Source of the DNA: Paucibacter sp. TC2R-5
GTDB lineage: Bacteria; Pseudomonadota; Gammaproteobacteria; Burkholderiales; Burkholderiaceae_C
Reading direction: 5' to 3'
Length of the DNA: 64,000 bases
Assembly (NCBI RefSeq): GCF_025717605.1
Contig: NZ_JAJIRQ010000002.1
Span: 143,884-207,883, forward strand
Under the pieces are notes generated by a model. That model did not search any database and was not told the DNA's origin. It was given only the letters and a program-made list of their open reading frames with translations. Positions 15,740 through 24,581 of the stretch are shown here, in pieces (the stretch's first letter is position 1; every line of letters begins with the position of its first letter). The position numbers and the translations under genes are program-made.

Positions 15740-16615
15740 ATGCCCGCACTTGCCCTGATGTTCAACGCCCTGGTCTGGGGGCTGTCCTGGTGGCCGTTCC
15801 GGCAGTTTCAGGCTGCCGGCCTGCATCCGCTGTGGACCACGGTAACGCTTTACCTCATCTCATTGGGGGTGATCAGCCTGACTCACGGCCGCGCCTGGCG
15901 CGAGTTTGCCCGTTCGCCGGCGCTCTGGGTGGTGATGCTGGCGGCCGGCATGAGCAATACCGCCTTTAACTGGGGCGTGGCGCTGGGCGATGTGGTGCGC
16001 GTGGTGCTGCTGTTCTACCTGATGCCGCCGTGGGCGGTGTTGCTGGCGCGGCTGATCCTGGGTGAGCGGCTGAGCGCCTTGGCCGGCCTGCGCATGCTGC
16101 TGGCGCTGGGCGGCGCGGCGATTGTGCTGATGCCGGCCGGCGGCGGCCTGCCTTGGCCGTCCAGCCTGGCCGATTACCTGGGGCTGGCGGGCGGCTTTGG
16201 CTTCGCGCTCAACAACGTGATGCTGCGGCGCGAGGCCGGCCGCAGCGCCCAGGCGCGGGCGCTGGCCATGTTCAGCGGCGGCGTGCTGGTCGCCGGCACG
16301 GCGGCCAGCATGATGGCGGGCGTCGGCTTCATCACTTGGCCGAGTCTGGCCGGCCCAGGCTGGCTGCTGCCACTGGCCGGCATGGCGCTGCTGTTTTTTC
16401 TCTCCAATATCTCGTTGCAATATGGCGCCGCCCGTCTGCCCGCCAACATCACGGCCATCGTGATGCTGGTCGAGGTGCCGGTGGCGGCTGCGTCGGCGCT
16501 GTGGTGGGGCGGCGGACATCTGGACCTGAAGACCGCGCTCGGTGGTCTGTGCATCGTGGCCGCCGCGATGTTGGCGGCGCTGGAGCGGCGGCCCAAAGCG
16601 GCCGAGGGGCGCTAA
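15740..16615 (+). CDS. DMT-superfamily (EamA) transporter
   Basis: 291 aa from the ATG at 15740, with about ten hydrophobic helices in two EamA repeats of about five each. The start region ALALMFNALVWGLSWWPF is typical of the family's first helix. Members export amino acids or metabolites across the inner membrane; the substrate cannot be read from sequence. An upstream in-frame start at 15692 would add 16 Pro-rich residues, which looks unlikely. The spacer holds a perfect palindrome (15661-15674). The glutathione peroxidase gene follows 30 bases later and may share its transcript. Confidence 0.85.
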   Translation: MPALALMFNALVWGLSWWPFRQFQAAGLHPLWTTVTLYLISLGVISLTHGRAWREFARSPALWVVMLAAGMSNTAFNWGVALGDVVRVVLLFYLMPPWAVLLARLILGERLSALAGLRMLLALGGAAIVLMPAGGGLPWPSSLADYLGLAGGFGFALNNVMLRREAGRSAQARALAMFSGGVLVAGTAASMMAGVGFITWPSLAGPGWLLPLAGMALLFFLSNISLQYGAARLPANITAIVMLVEVPVAAASALWWGGGHLDLKTALGGLCIVAAAMLAALERRPKAAEGR

Positions 16616-16645
16616 TATCCACGCCTGAACTTTTGGAGGGCCGCC

Positions 16646-17155
16646 ATGTCTAACAGCAGCATCAAGGACCAAAGTATTTACGACTTCCATGCCGTGTCCA
16701 TAGACGGCAAGCCGGCCGATTTGGCCAGCCAGCGCGGACGGGTCTTGTTGATCGTCAACACCGCCAGCGCCTGCGGCTTCACGCCGCAGTTCAAAGGTCT
16801 GGAAAAGCTCTGGGAAGACTATGCCGCGCGGGGCCTGGTGGTGGTGGGTTTCCCGAGCAATGAGTTCGGCGGGCAGGACCCGGGCGCGAATGAAGAGATC
16901 GCCTCGTTCTGCGAACTCAACTATGGCGTGTCCTTCCCGATGATGGCCAAGGTCAAGGTCAACGGCGCCGACGCGCACCCGCTGTGGCAATGGCTGCAGG
17001 CAGAGAAGCCCGGCATCCTCGGCTTGAAGGCCATCAAGTGGAACTTCACCAAATTCCTGGTCAGCCGACATGGCAAGGTACTCAAGCGTTATGCGCCGAA
17101 TGACACGCCGGAGTCGATGCGCGCCGATATTGAGGCCGCGCTGCTGGAGGATTAA
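16646..17155 (+). CDS. Glutathione peroxidase family protein
   Basis: 169 aa, thioredoxin fold, reducing H2O2 and organic hydroperoxides. Blocks seen: NTASACGFTPQ with the peroxidatic Cys at 43 (bacterial Cys form, not selenocysteine), PSNEFGGQDPG with the catalytic Gln, and KWNFTKFLV with the Trp/Asn pair. The usual length is about 160-180, so the protein is complete. GGAGGG lies just before the ATG. The stop codon overlaps the end of the convergent Crp/Fnr gene by four bases. In bacteria these enzymes often use thioredoxin rather than glutathione. Confidence 0.93.
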   Translation: MSNSSIKDQSIYDFHAVSIDGKPADLASQRGRVLLIVNTASACGFTPQFKGLEKLWEDYAARGLVVVGFPSNEFGGQDPGANEEIASFCELNYGVSFPMMAKVKVNGADAHPLWQWLQAEKPGILGLKAIKWNFTKFLVSRHGKVLKRYAPNDTPESMRADIEAALLED

Positions 17156-17826
17156 GAGCTTCTCGGCTTGACCCACAGGCTGCGATAGCCGCAGCGCAAC
17201 TCGCCGCGCGCGACCGCCTGGGCCAGCAACTGGTTGACGGTCTGGCGCGATAGATTGGCCAGCGCCGCCAACTCGGCCTGGCTGGCTTTGACACTCACGC
17301 CGCCTTCGGCATCGAGCATCCCAAGGCCACGCTCGCGCGTCAGCTGCGCCAAAGCCAATTGAAAACGCTCGGCCGCCGTGCGGTGGCGCGAGGCCTCGAG
17401 CAAGCGCAAAGTGCCGTCATAGCGCTGCGCAAACTCGGCCAAGAGCGCACGCGCAAATCCCGGCACGCGGTCCATCAACAACTCGTAAGCAGCTGGGCCG
17501 AACACCAGCAGCGCTGTGGGCTGGCGAGCCACCGCCTCGTAGCTGCTGGGCTGGCCGGACGCAAAAGCAGCCAAGCCGAACAGGCGCGGCGGCTGCACAT
17601 GCTCCAACACCGAGACCTCGCCGCCCAGGCCGCAAAAGCGCGCCTCGATTTCGCCACTCAAGACCGCGTAAAAGGCCGGCGCCGCCTGACCCTGCAAAAA
17701 CAAGCTGCGACCGCGCGCCAGCCTAGCCGTGCCGACCAGCTTGGCCAGGGCCGCCAACTCCGGCGCAGGCAGGGCCACATGGGGGAAATTGCTGTGCAGC
17801 AGTTCGCTCAAGGATTCCAGCAACAT
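17152..17826 (-). CDS. Crp/Fnr-family transcriptional regulator
   Basis: 224 aa. N-terminal cyclic-nucleotide-binding-like beta-roll (about 20-140, including GRSLFLQGQAAPAFYAVLSG), a dimer helix, and a C-terminal winged helix (about 150-220) with the recognition segment SQAELAALANLSRQTVNQLL. No N-terminal Cys cluster is present, so it is not an FNR-type iron-sulfur sensor; the ligand is unknown. A 16-bp perfect palindrome lies 24 bases upstream in the divergent spacer with the DUF2332 gene and is a natural candidate for autoregulation. Confidence 0.88.
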   Translation of the reverse strand: MLLESLSELLHSNFPHVALPAPELAALAKLVGTARLARGRSLFLQGQAAPAFYAVLSGEIEARFCGLGGEVSVLEHVQPPRLFGLAAFASGQPSSYEAVARQPTALLVFGPAAYELLMDRVPGFARALLAEFAQRYDGTLRLLEASRHRTAAERFQLALAQLTRERGLGMLDAEGGVSVKASQAELAALANLSRQTVNQLLAQAVARGELRCGYRSLWVKPRSS

Positions 17827-17840
17827 GGGCGGTCACTTTT

Positions 17841-17876
17841 CTGCGAGTTTGTCGGGTACCCGACATTTTGTCGCAG
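17841..17876. promoter_or_regulatory. Operator candidate between Crp/Fnr gene and DUF2332 gene
   Basis: The core TGTCGGGTACCCGACA (17850-17865) is a perfect 16-bp palindrome. It is flanked by CTGCGA (17841-17846) and TCGCAG (17871-17876), an outer inverted pair nearly co-centred with it. It fits a dimer site for the adjacent regulator controlling both divergent genes. Confidence 0.55.
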
Positions 17877-17898
17877 ACCTTGGCGCCACACTTGAGCC

Positions 17899-19020
17899 AT
17901 GGACAAGCACACTCAAACCCGCTGGGCCGAGCAGTTCCGACGTTTTGCCGCCCTCGAGTGCCCGCAAGACCCGCTCTATGTGGCGATCTGCCAAGCGGTG
18001 GCCGAGCAGCCCGAGTTGCTGGCGCTGATGGTTCACGCGCCGGCCACGCAGGCCAAACCCAACCTGCTGTTGGCGGCGCTGCATGAGCGGGTGTTGGCGG
18101 GCATCAAGCATCCGTTTGCCGGCTATTACCCCAGCGTAGACGGCACGCGCTTGCCCGACGAACAACTGCCGGCCTTGCTGCAGGACTTTGCCCGCAGCCA
18201 AGCCGCCGAGTTAAGGATTCATATGCAGACACGCGGCACGCAGACCAATGAGATCGGCCGCTGCGCCATCCTCTGGCCGGCGCTGCAGCAGATCGCGGCA
18301 ATGAGCGGCAAGCCAGACCTGGCGCTGTTCGATCTCGGCAGCAGCGCGGGCTTGAATCTAGGGGTGGACGCTTATCACTACCGCTACCTCACCCATGACG
18401 CCAGCTTCTGTCTGGGCGCTGACCCGCAGCCGCAGCGGCCATCGATGGATTGCCGCTTGCTTGGCGAGTTAGTACTGCCGGCAGCAGGCCGCTGGCGCTT
18501 GAGCCACCGACTCGGCGCCGACCCGGCTCCGATCGATATTCATGATGCAGCGGCCACGCGCTGGCTGGCCGCCTGCCTGTGGCCGCATGACCGCGTGCGC
18601 GCGCAGCGCCTGCAACAAGCGCTGACGCAGGCGCGCCAAAGCCAGCACGCGCTGCAGCAAGCGGATGACTGCCTGGCGCTGCTGGAAGCATGGCTGAGAG
18701 AGCTGCCGGCGCAGGTGCAACCGGTGCTGTTCAATAGCTGGGTGCTGGCTTACTTCGAGCCCGCCGCCTTGGCCGAGTTTCGCCAACGCGTGGCGAGCCT
18801 GCAGCGCCAATATGGCTTGATCTGGCTCAGCGCCGAAGCGCCCGCGCTGCGTCCCAGCGGAATCGCAATGCCAGATCTGGCCCGCAACGCTACAGCCTCA
18901 ACCTTGTGGACCTTGCAATGGGCCGACGGCAACGCGACCAGGCAAGTGGCCTTGGCCTGGTCACATCCGCATGGTGCCTGGCTGCAATGGCTGGGTTCAC
19001 CAGCTGTTGCAGTCAACTAA
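17899..19020 (+). CDS. DUF2332 family protein
   Basis: 373 aa, soluble, no signal peptide. It matches the DUF2332 pattern: N-terminal helical part with CPQDPLYVAICQAVAEQPEL, a middle segment with RGTQTNEIGRC, and FDLGSSAGLNLGVDAYHYRY near 140-165, which looks like the nucleotide-binding loop of class I methyltransferases. A SAM-dependent role is possible but unproven. It is divergent from the Crp/Fnr regulator, with a shared palindromic site in the 72-base spacer, so regulation by that protein is likely. Its 3' end nearly touches the convergent secreted-protein gene. Confidence 0.75.
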   Translation: MDKHTQTRWAEQFRRFAALECPQDPLYVAICQAVAEQPELLALMVHAPATQAKPNLLLAALHERVLAGIKHPFAGYYPSVDGTRLPDEQLPALLQDFARSQAAELRIHMQTRGTQTNEIGRCAILWPALQQIAAMSGKPDLALFDLGSSAGLNLGVDAYHYRYLTHDASFCLGADPQPQRPSMDCRLLGELVLPAAGRWRLSHRLGADPAPIDIHDAAATRWLAACLWPHDRVRAQRLQQALTQARQSQHALQQADDCLALLEAWLRELPAQVQPVLFNSWVLAYFEPAALAEFRQRVASLQRQYGLIWLSAEAPALRPSGIAMPDLARNATASTLWTLQWADGNATRQVALAWSHPHGAWLQWLGSPAVAVN

Positions 19021-19024
19021 GCGA

Positions 19025-19471
19025 TTACTTGCTGAGCAAGGCAATGACTTGATCGCCGCCATTGCCATCCTTGGGCCGAGTGAAATTCACTTCGAAGGCA
19101 TAGAGTTGATTGCCGCCGCTTTTGTCAGCGCAGGCCAGATTACGCACGATGCGGCGGATTGGCTCACGGTATTCGCTTGGGCCGCCATGCGCGGCCACGG
19201 CATTGATCTGATTGCCTTGCACACGGAATTCGACCTTGACCAAGCCGGTGGCTTGGTAGCGATCAAATGCCGAAGTCAATTCGCTCTTCATTTCCTGCGA
19301 GATGGTCGGGCAAGCGGCTTGCACATCAAAACGGGCAATATCGGCCGACTTTTGGCCGGCGATTTCAACGCGTTGCATCTCAACCGGGGCGTTTGCTGCG
19401 GCCATGGCGGTGCCAAAAGTCATGGTGATGGCCAGTGCGAAAGCGGCTTTGATAGATGACGTGTATTTCAT
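19025..19471 (-). CDS. Small secreted protein of unknown function
   Basis: 148 aa with a clear signal peptide (1-26, TMFGTAMAA-type end reading FGTAMAAANA). The mature part has two Cys (in AACPTI and NLACADK), probably one periplasmic disulfide, and a VEFRVQGNQI strand that recalls TonB-C-like folds, but I cannot assign a family. AAGGAG precedes the ATG. It lies 210 bases downstream of the DigH-like gene in the same direction, far enough for its own promoter. Confidence 0.7.
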   Translation of the reverse strand: MKYTSSIKAAFALAITMTFGTAMAAANAPVEMQRVEIAGQKSADIARFDVQAACPTISQEMKSELTSAFDRYQATGLVKVEFRVQGNQINAVAAHGGPSEYREPIRRIVRNLACADKSGGNQLYAFEVNFTRPKDGNGGDQVIALLSK

Positions 19472-19681
19472 GAGTTACTCCTTGTGTTCATCGGGGCTAG
19501 ACGCGACCGCTTGCGCTTTGTTGAAGGCGCCTGGCAGCTGCTGATCTGGGTTCAGAATAGGTGCATGGCGCGACCCTTCCCAGCGACAAATGACGAGCGT
19601 CTGTTTTAGCGGGGTGGAAAGCCGGAATCGGCGATGAACTGCGGCAGCCGCAGGATGCCATACGCCCCCTGGAGACCTGCC

Positions 19682-21214
19682 TTATTGCAGGCGCCAGCCC
19701 AGGCGCGGCCCTTCCAGCCCATTGGGCCCGAGCGCCGACACCACCAGGCCACTCAGGCCGGTGGACGCGACCGTCAGATGCTCGCCGGCCAGGCGCAGCT
19801 CCCAGCGCTCGCCGTAAAGCAGCCAGACCGCATGGCGCTGTGCGCCGCCGAGCTGGATTTGCAGCTGCTGCTCGCCGGCCACCGTCAGGCCCGGCTCGGC
19901 CACCGCAAGGGCTGCCATGCCCTGCGCCCTCAGCCAGGGTGATGCCGGCACCAAGGCGGTCTCTGCATAGGGCCCGGCCATCAAGGCATCGGACAGGCCG
20001 CGACGGTTTTGTAGCAAGGCCACCATGCTGAAGTGCGCATGGCCGCTGCCGGGGCGCTGCTGGCGCAGCAGGGCAATCTGCTGCAGGACTTCCTGCACCG
20101 GCCAACTGTCAGCCTTGTCGGTGACTTTGCTGGTGAACAGGCCAGGCCAGATGTGGCGCCCTTGCGGGTTAAGCCCATGCCAGGCCTCCAAGAGCACGCC
20201 AAAGGCTTGCGGCTTTTGAGCGATCGGCCAATACAGCTGCGGCGCCAGATAGTCCAACCAGCCCTCGCTGAGCCAGCGCTCCACATCGGCGTAGAGCTTG
20301 TCGTATTGGCTGAAGCCGGCGATGCCCGCCGGGCGCAGTGCCGGCTTGGGCAGGCCAAAGGGGCTGATGCCAAAGCGCACCCAGGGCTTGGTCTGGCGCA
20401 GCAGCTGATAGATGTCTTGCACCAAGCGGTCGACATGGCTGCGGCGCCAATCGGCGCGCTCCAAGCTGCCGCCGGCTTGAACATAGCGCGCCCAGGCCAG
20501 CTCGTCGGGGAAGTCAAGCTCCTGCTTGCCATTGGCCTCGACCACAGGATAGGGGTAGAAGTAATCGTCGATATGGACGGCGTCAATGTCATAGCGCCGC
20601 AGCACATCAGCGATGACGGCCAGCGTATGCGCGGCGGCAGCCGGCTCGCTGGGATCTATCCATTGCTGATCGCCATAGCTCTTCACCAAGCCCGGCTGGC
20701 GGCGACTCAGGTGCAGCGGCGCGGTAGCCGACTTGGCGCCGCTTTGGCGGGCACGGAAGGGGTTGAACCAGGCATGCAGCTCCATGCCGCGGCTGTGCGC
20801 CTCGCTGACCCAGAACTCGAGCGGATCATAAAAAGGCTCGGGCGCCTGGCCCTGCGTGCCGCTCAGGTATTCGCTCCAAGGCTCCAGCTCGGAGGCATAA
20901 ATCGCATCCGCGCTGCTGCGCACCTGCAAGATGATGGCATTGAGTTTCAGCGCGGCGGCCTTGTCCAGGATCGCGAGGACTTCGGCCTGCTGCTCGGCAC
21001 TGCTCAGGCCTTTGCGGCTGGGCCAGTCAATGTTTGCAACGGTGGCCACCCAGGCGGCGCGGAACTCTCGTGGCGCGGGCGGCGCCAATGCCGGCAAGGC
21101 CGCCTCCGCCACAAGCTTGGGACCTGACCCGACCCCGGCGCCCAGTCTGGGCAAGGGTGCGCAGGCACTCAGCCCCGCACCGGCCAGCAGCAGTGAGCGG
21201 CGCTGCAAACTCAT
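19682..21214 (-). CDS. DigH/YddW-like glycoside hydrolase (GHL10, DUF187) lipoprotein
   Basis: 510 aa. The start at 21214 is preferred: its ATG overlaps the stop of the permease gene (ATGA), and a lipoprotein signal follows, with lipobox LSAC (Cys about residue 17). The GHL10 barrel covers about 60-400: EFRAAWVATVANIDWPS at the entrance, ILQVRSSADAIY, HAWFNPFRA, and DAVHIDDYFYPYP. E. coli DigH (YddW), of the same family, cuts denuded peptidoglycan strands at the division site (established). A similar wall-remodelling role is inferred. Translational coupling to an AmpG-like permease suggests that the released sugars are recovered. Confidence 0.82.
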   Translation of the reverse strand: MSLQRRSLLLAGAGLSACAPLPRLGAGVGSGPKLVAEAALPALAPPAPREFRAAWVATVANIDWPSRKGLSSAEQQAEVLAILDKAAALKLNAIILQVRSSADAIYASELEPWSEYLSGTQGQAPEPFYDPLEFWVSEAHSRGMELHAWFNPFRARQSGAKSATAPLHLSRRQPGLVKSYGDQQWIDPSEPAAAAHTLAVIADVLRRYDIDAVHIDDYFYPYPVVEANGKQELDFPDELAWARYVQAGGSLERADWRRSHVDRLVQDIYQLLRQTKPWVRFGISPFGLPKPALRPAGIAGFSQYDKLYADVERWLSEGWLDYLAPQLYWPIAQKPQAFGVLLEAWHGLNPQGRHIWPGLFTSKVTDKADSWPVQEVLQQIALLRQQRPGSGHAHFSMVALLQNRRGLSDALMAGPYAETALVPASPWLRAQGMAALAVAEPGLTVAGEQQLQIQLGGAQRHAVWLLYGERWELRLAGEHLTVASTGLSGLVVSALGPNGLEGPRLGWRLQ

Positions 21215-22512
21215 GCGCCCTGCTCCGCCTTTTTGCCGAAGTCGGCCGGAATCTTGACCAGGGCGGCCAAACCGAAGGAGGGCAAGGTCGCCACCAGCAC
21301 CCAGACGAAGAACAAGACGTAACCCATTTGCTGCTGCAGCCAGCCGCTCCACATGCCCGGGATCATCATGCCCAGCGCCATGAAGCCGGTACAGATCGCG
21401 TAATGCGCGGTCTTGTGGGGGCCGTCGGCGACCAAGATCATGAACATCAGGTAGGCGGTAAAGCCCAGGCCATAACCAAATTGTTCGACGGCCAGGGCCG
21501 CGCTGATGACAAGCAAATCGTGCGGCATGCTCAGAGCCATCAGCAAGAACATGACGTTCGGCACATGCATGGACAAAATCAAGGGCCAGAGAGCGCGCTT
21601 CAGCCCGATGCGCGAGATCACCCAGCCGCCCAAGAGCCCACCCAAGGTCAGCGCGATCAGGCCAACCGTGCCATAAGCAATACCAACCTGTTTGGTCGAT
21701 AGGCCCAAGCCGCCGGCCGTCACCGGATCAAGCAAAAAGGGTGTGGCCAGCTTGAGCAACTGCGCCTCGGGGAAACGGTAAAGCAGCAAGAACCCAATGA
21801 TGACCACGATGCCGGGCTTGCGGAAGAACTCGGCGAAGACGGCGATGAAGTCGCGCCAGAAGTCATTGCCACTGCGTCTGGCCTGGCCGCTCACATCGCT
21901 GGCCGGGCGCGGCAGCATCAGATGGTGATAGCTGCCCAGCAACACGAAAATCAGCGCCAGCAAAAAGAACACCGTGCTCCAGGCCTGCGTCATGCTGCCT
22001 GTGCGCTCCTGCAACTCACCAGCCAGATACACCAAGCCCCCCTGACCGCCAATATTGGCCAGGCGATAGAAGGTTGAGCGCACGCCGACAAAAGCGGCCT
22101 GGCTGCGCTGGTTCAGCGCCAACATATAGAAGCCATCTGCCGCGATGTCATGCGAGGCCGAGGCAAAGGCCATCAGCCAGAACATCGCCAGCGTCAACTG
22201 CACATTGCGCGTGCTCGGGATGCTCAGCGCCACCAGCGCCAGCGCCGCACCAATGACGAACTGCAGGGCCACGATCCAGCCGCGCTTGAGGCCCAAGAGT
22301 TCAATCAAGGGCGACCACAGCGGCTTGATCACCCAGGGCAGGTAGAGCCAGCTCGTGTACAGCGCGATCTCGGTGTTGGACAGGCCGAGATTCTTGTACA
22401 TGATGACCGACAGCGTCATCACCACCACATAGGGCAGGCCTTGGCCAAAATAGAGCGTGGGGATCCAGGACCAGAGCCGGCGCTCGGAGTTCAATGTGCG
22501 GTTCTCAGGCAT
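21211..22512 (-). CDS. AmpG-like MFS permease
   Basis: 433 aa from the ATG at 22512 (an in-frame start at 22539 would add nine residues). Twelve or so membrane helices. The start WIPTLYFGQGLPYVVV, then SWLYLPWVIKPLWSPLIE and SHDIAADGFYM, resemble AmpG, the inner-membrane importer of GlcNAc-anhydroMurNAc muropeptides. It overlaps the downstream DigH-like gene by four bases, so both are made from one mRNA. Import of peptidoglycan fragments is the best reading, though other saccharides are possible. Confidence 0.8.
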   Translation of the reverse strand: MPENRTLNSERRLWSWIPTLYFGQGLPYVVVMTLSVIMYKNLGLSNTEIALYTSWLYLPWVIKPLWSPLIELLGLKRGWIVALQFVIGAALALVALSIPSTRNVQLTLAMFWLMAFASASHDIAADGFYMLALNQRSQAAFVGVRSTFYRLANIGGQGGLVYLAGELQERTGSMTQAWSTVFFLLALIFVLLGSYHHLMLPRPASDVSGQARRSGNDFWRDFIAVFAEFFRKPGIVVIIGFLLLYRFPEAQLLKLATPFLLDPVTAGGLGLSTKQVGIAYGTVGLIALTLGGLLGGWVISRIGLKRALWPLILSMHVPNVMFLLMALSMPHDLLVISAALAVEQFGYGLGFTAYLMFMILVADGPHKTAHYAICTGFMALGMMIPGMWSGWLQQQMGYVLFFVWVLVATLPSFGLAALVKIPADFGKKAEQGA

Positions 22513-22598
22513 GAGCCGCACTTTAGCCTGTGCCGGCATCGATGCCGCCCTGCCCGCCGGCGGCTCTTGCGCCTTTATCTACTTGCGCGTTGCCGGCT

Positions 22599-23480
22599 TC
22601 ATAGCCGCGCGTCGTAAGTCGCCGTATGTTTGACCCGGCGCTCGGCCACGATGCTGCTGTGGCGATTCAGGGTCGAAGCGACCGTGCCGGTCTGGCTCAG
22701 CGTCCACTGAAACGTCAAATCGCAAGTCTGCACCAGGGCGTTGTTAGGACTGTTGGGGTTGAAATTGACGCTGGCACGATTCAAGGCCACATCCAAGTCC
22801 AAGGTGCTGATGCGGTAGAAATTGCCTTCAGGCGCGCTGCTGAGCGGCTCGTTTTTGCTGTCGAAGCTGCTGCCATCGGCGCGCTTGCAGGCCATGCTGA
22901 CGCTGAGCCCCATTTGGTTTGTATAGGGCTGGCTCAGTTGCACCAGGAATCTACCGCTTGAGCGGCCAATCATCGGCGTGCCGGTCGGGACCACCACGCT
23001 GAAGGTCTTGGGCATGGTGACGGTGCTGCCGTGCAATTCGCTGCCGCGCACAAAGTTGGCAGTCACTATCGGCTGCTCGCTGGCGTCGGCCAGGAACACG
23101 CTGTAGTTCGTCCGTTTGCCGTCTTGGTCCTCAAGATCACGGCGCTGATTGCCAACACTGGCCGACATATGGTCGTTGCCACTGGGATGCACCACAGTGA
23201 TCAGGTTGGCGCTGTAGCCGAGTCGGCCTTCGACCTTGACTTGGCCGTTCTCCTGCGTGACCGTGAACTTCGGGCTGATCTCATCCACTTTCAGCGTCGC
23301 GGAATCTTTGCAGTTGGTCACGGCGCAGGTCAGGTCATCGACGATGGCATCGACGATGCTGCCGCCGCACGCACTCAGCAGCAAAGTGCTGAGCAAGGCC
23401 GTCACCGTGACCGCGCCGTAAAGCCTGGTCGATACCGAGCTGTCTGCGCCTTGTGAGCGCGCTGCTATACGAACATTCAT
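22599..23480 (-). CDS. Lipoprotein of unknown function
   Basis: 293 aa with a lipoprotein signal: hydrophobic stretch and lipobox LSAC near residue 38, followed by GGS. The mature part is beta-rich in pattern, with pairs of Cys (CAVTNCKD; later two single Cys) that may form disulfides. No recognised domain. AAGGGAGA precedes the ATG. It lies 86 bases upstream of the AmpG-like gene in the same direction, so it could belong to that operon, perhaps as an envelope partner. Confidence 0.7.
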   Translation of the reverse strand: MNVRIAARSQGADSSVSTRLYGAVTVTALLSTLLLSACGGSIVDAIVDDLTCAVTNCKDSATLKVDEISPKFTVTQENGQVKVEGRLGYSANLITVVHPSGNDHMSASVGNQRRDLEDQDGKRTNYSVFLADASEQPIVTANFVRGSELHGSTVTMPKTFSVVVPTGTPMIGRSSGRFLVQLSQPYTNQMGLSVSMACKRADGSSFDSKNEPLSSAPEGNFYRISTLDLDVALNRASVNFNPNSPNNALVQTCDLTFQWTLSQTGTVASTLNRHSSIVAERRVKHTATYDARL

Positions 23481-23772
23481 GCTATGTCTCCCTTGACGAG
23501 TAGGTCGCGGCGGCGAGACATGAGTGCCTCCTTGTTTGCCGCAGCCGGATTTGGCCAGAAGCTCGCCGAGACTTCAAACCCCAAAAAGGAGGTATCGGAT
23601 AAGGCCACCTCGTGGTGCGGAAATCGCCACTTTTTCTCGATTTTTTCGACCAAACTCGCCCGCCTAAGGGTCGGCCCGTGACGAATTTCACGGTTTTTGC
23701 GGCATCATGGCGCGCCGCCGGACTGACGCAAAACCGAGTCCGGCGATTTTCAGCATCTTTAGAGGGAAAAAT

Positions 23773-24465
23773 ATGAAAGCTTACGGCGCAGAGTTTCTGG
23801 GTACGTTCTGGTTGGTGTTTGGTGGTTGCGGTAGCGCCGTTTTGGCGGCCGCATTTCCGGAGTTGGGCATTGGCTTCGTCGGCGTCTCGCTCGCCTTCGG
23901 TCTGACCGTGCTGACCATGGCTTATGCAGTCGGCCATATCTCGGGCGGGCATTTCAACCCGGCCGTGTCGATCGGCTTGTTTGTGGGCGGGCGCTTCCCG
24001 GCCGGCAAACTGCTGCCTTACATCGTCTCGCAAGTGCTGGGCGGCCTGGCGGCCGGCGGCGTGCTTTATCTGATCGCCAGCGGCAAGGCCGGCTTTGATC
24101 TGGCCGGCGGCTTCGCCTCCAATGGCTTCGGCGAGCACTCGCCCGGCAAGTTCAATATGCAGGCCGCGTTGCTGGCCGAAGTGGTGTTGACCGCCTTCTT
24201 CCTGATCATCATCCTGGGCGCCACCGACAAGCGCGCACCGGCCGGCTTCGCCCCTATCGCCATCGGCCTGGGTCTGACGCTGATTCACCTGATCAGCATC
24301 CCCGTGACCAACACCTCGGTCAACCCGGCCCGCAGCACGGCCGTCGCCTTGTATGTGGGCGGCTGGGCTGTTGAGCAGCTGTGGTTGTTCTGGGTCGCAC
24401 CGATCGCCGGCGCGGTGCTGGGCGCGATCGCTTACAAGTTTGTCGGCAGCGACAACAAGCGCTAA
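23773..24465 (+). CDS. aqpZ: Aquaporin Z
   Basis: 230 aa, six membrane helices plus two half-helices. Both NPA boxes are present (HFNPAVS and VNPARS), with the water-selective filter context [10 protein letters not shown] and [10 protein letters not shown] as in E. coli AqpZ. It forms tetrameric water channels in the inner membrane. The start at 23773 follows GAGGGAAAAAT and gives the usual length; an upstream in-frame start at 23707 would add an atypical charged leader. A terminator follows directly at 24487-24509. It stands alone between oppositely oriented genes. Confidence 0.95.
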   Translation: MKAYGAEFLGTFWLVFGGCGSAVLAAAFPELGIGFVGVSLAFGLTVLTMAYAVGHISGGHFNPAVSIGLFVGGRFPAGKLLPYIVSQVLGGLAAGGVLYLIASGKAGFDLAGGFASNGFGEHSPGKFNMQAALLAEVVLTAFFLIIILGATDKRAPAGFAPIAIGLGLTLIHLISIPVTNTSVNPARSTAVALYVGGWAVEQLWLFWVAPIAGAVLGAIAYKFVGSDNKR

Positions 24466-24486
24466 GCCCACATTGTTCCGCATCAA

Positions 24487-24509
24487 AGCCGGCCTTGTGC
24501 CGGCTTTTT
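24487..24509 (+). terminator. Rho-independent terminator after aqpZ
   Basis: AGCCGGC (24487-24493), a five-base loop, GCCGGCT (24499-24505), and a T run through 24509. Confidence 0.85.
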
Positions 24510-24581
24510 GCTTGGCAAGTCGACGGGATGGTCGGGCGGCAGCTCGGGGCCCTCAGCCGAAGTTCGAGACCAAGGTTCAAA

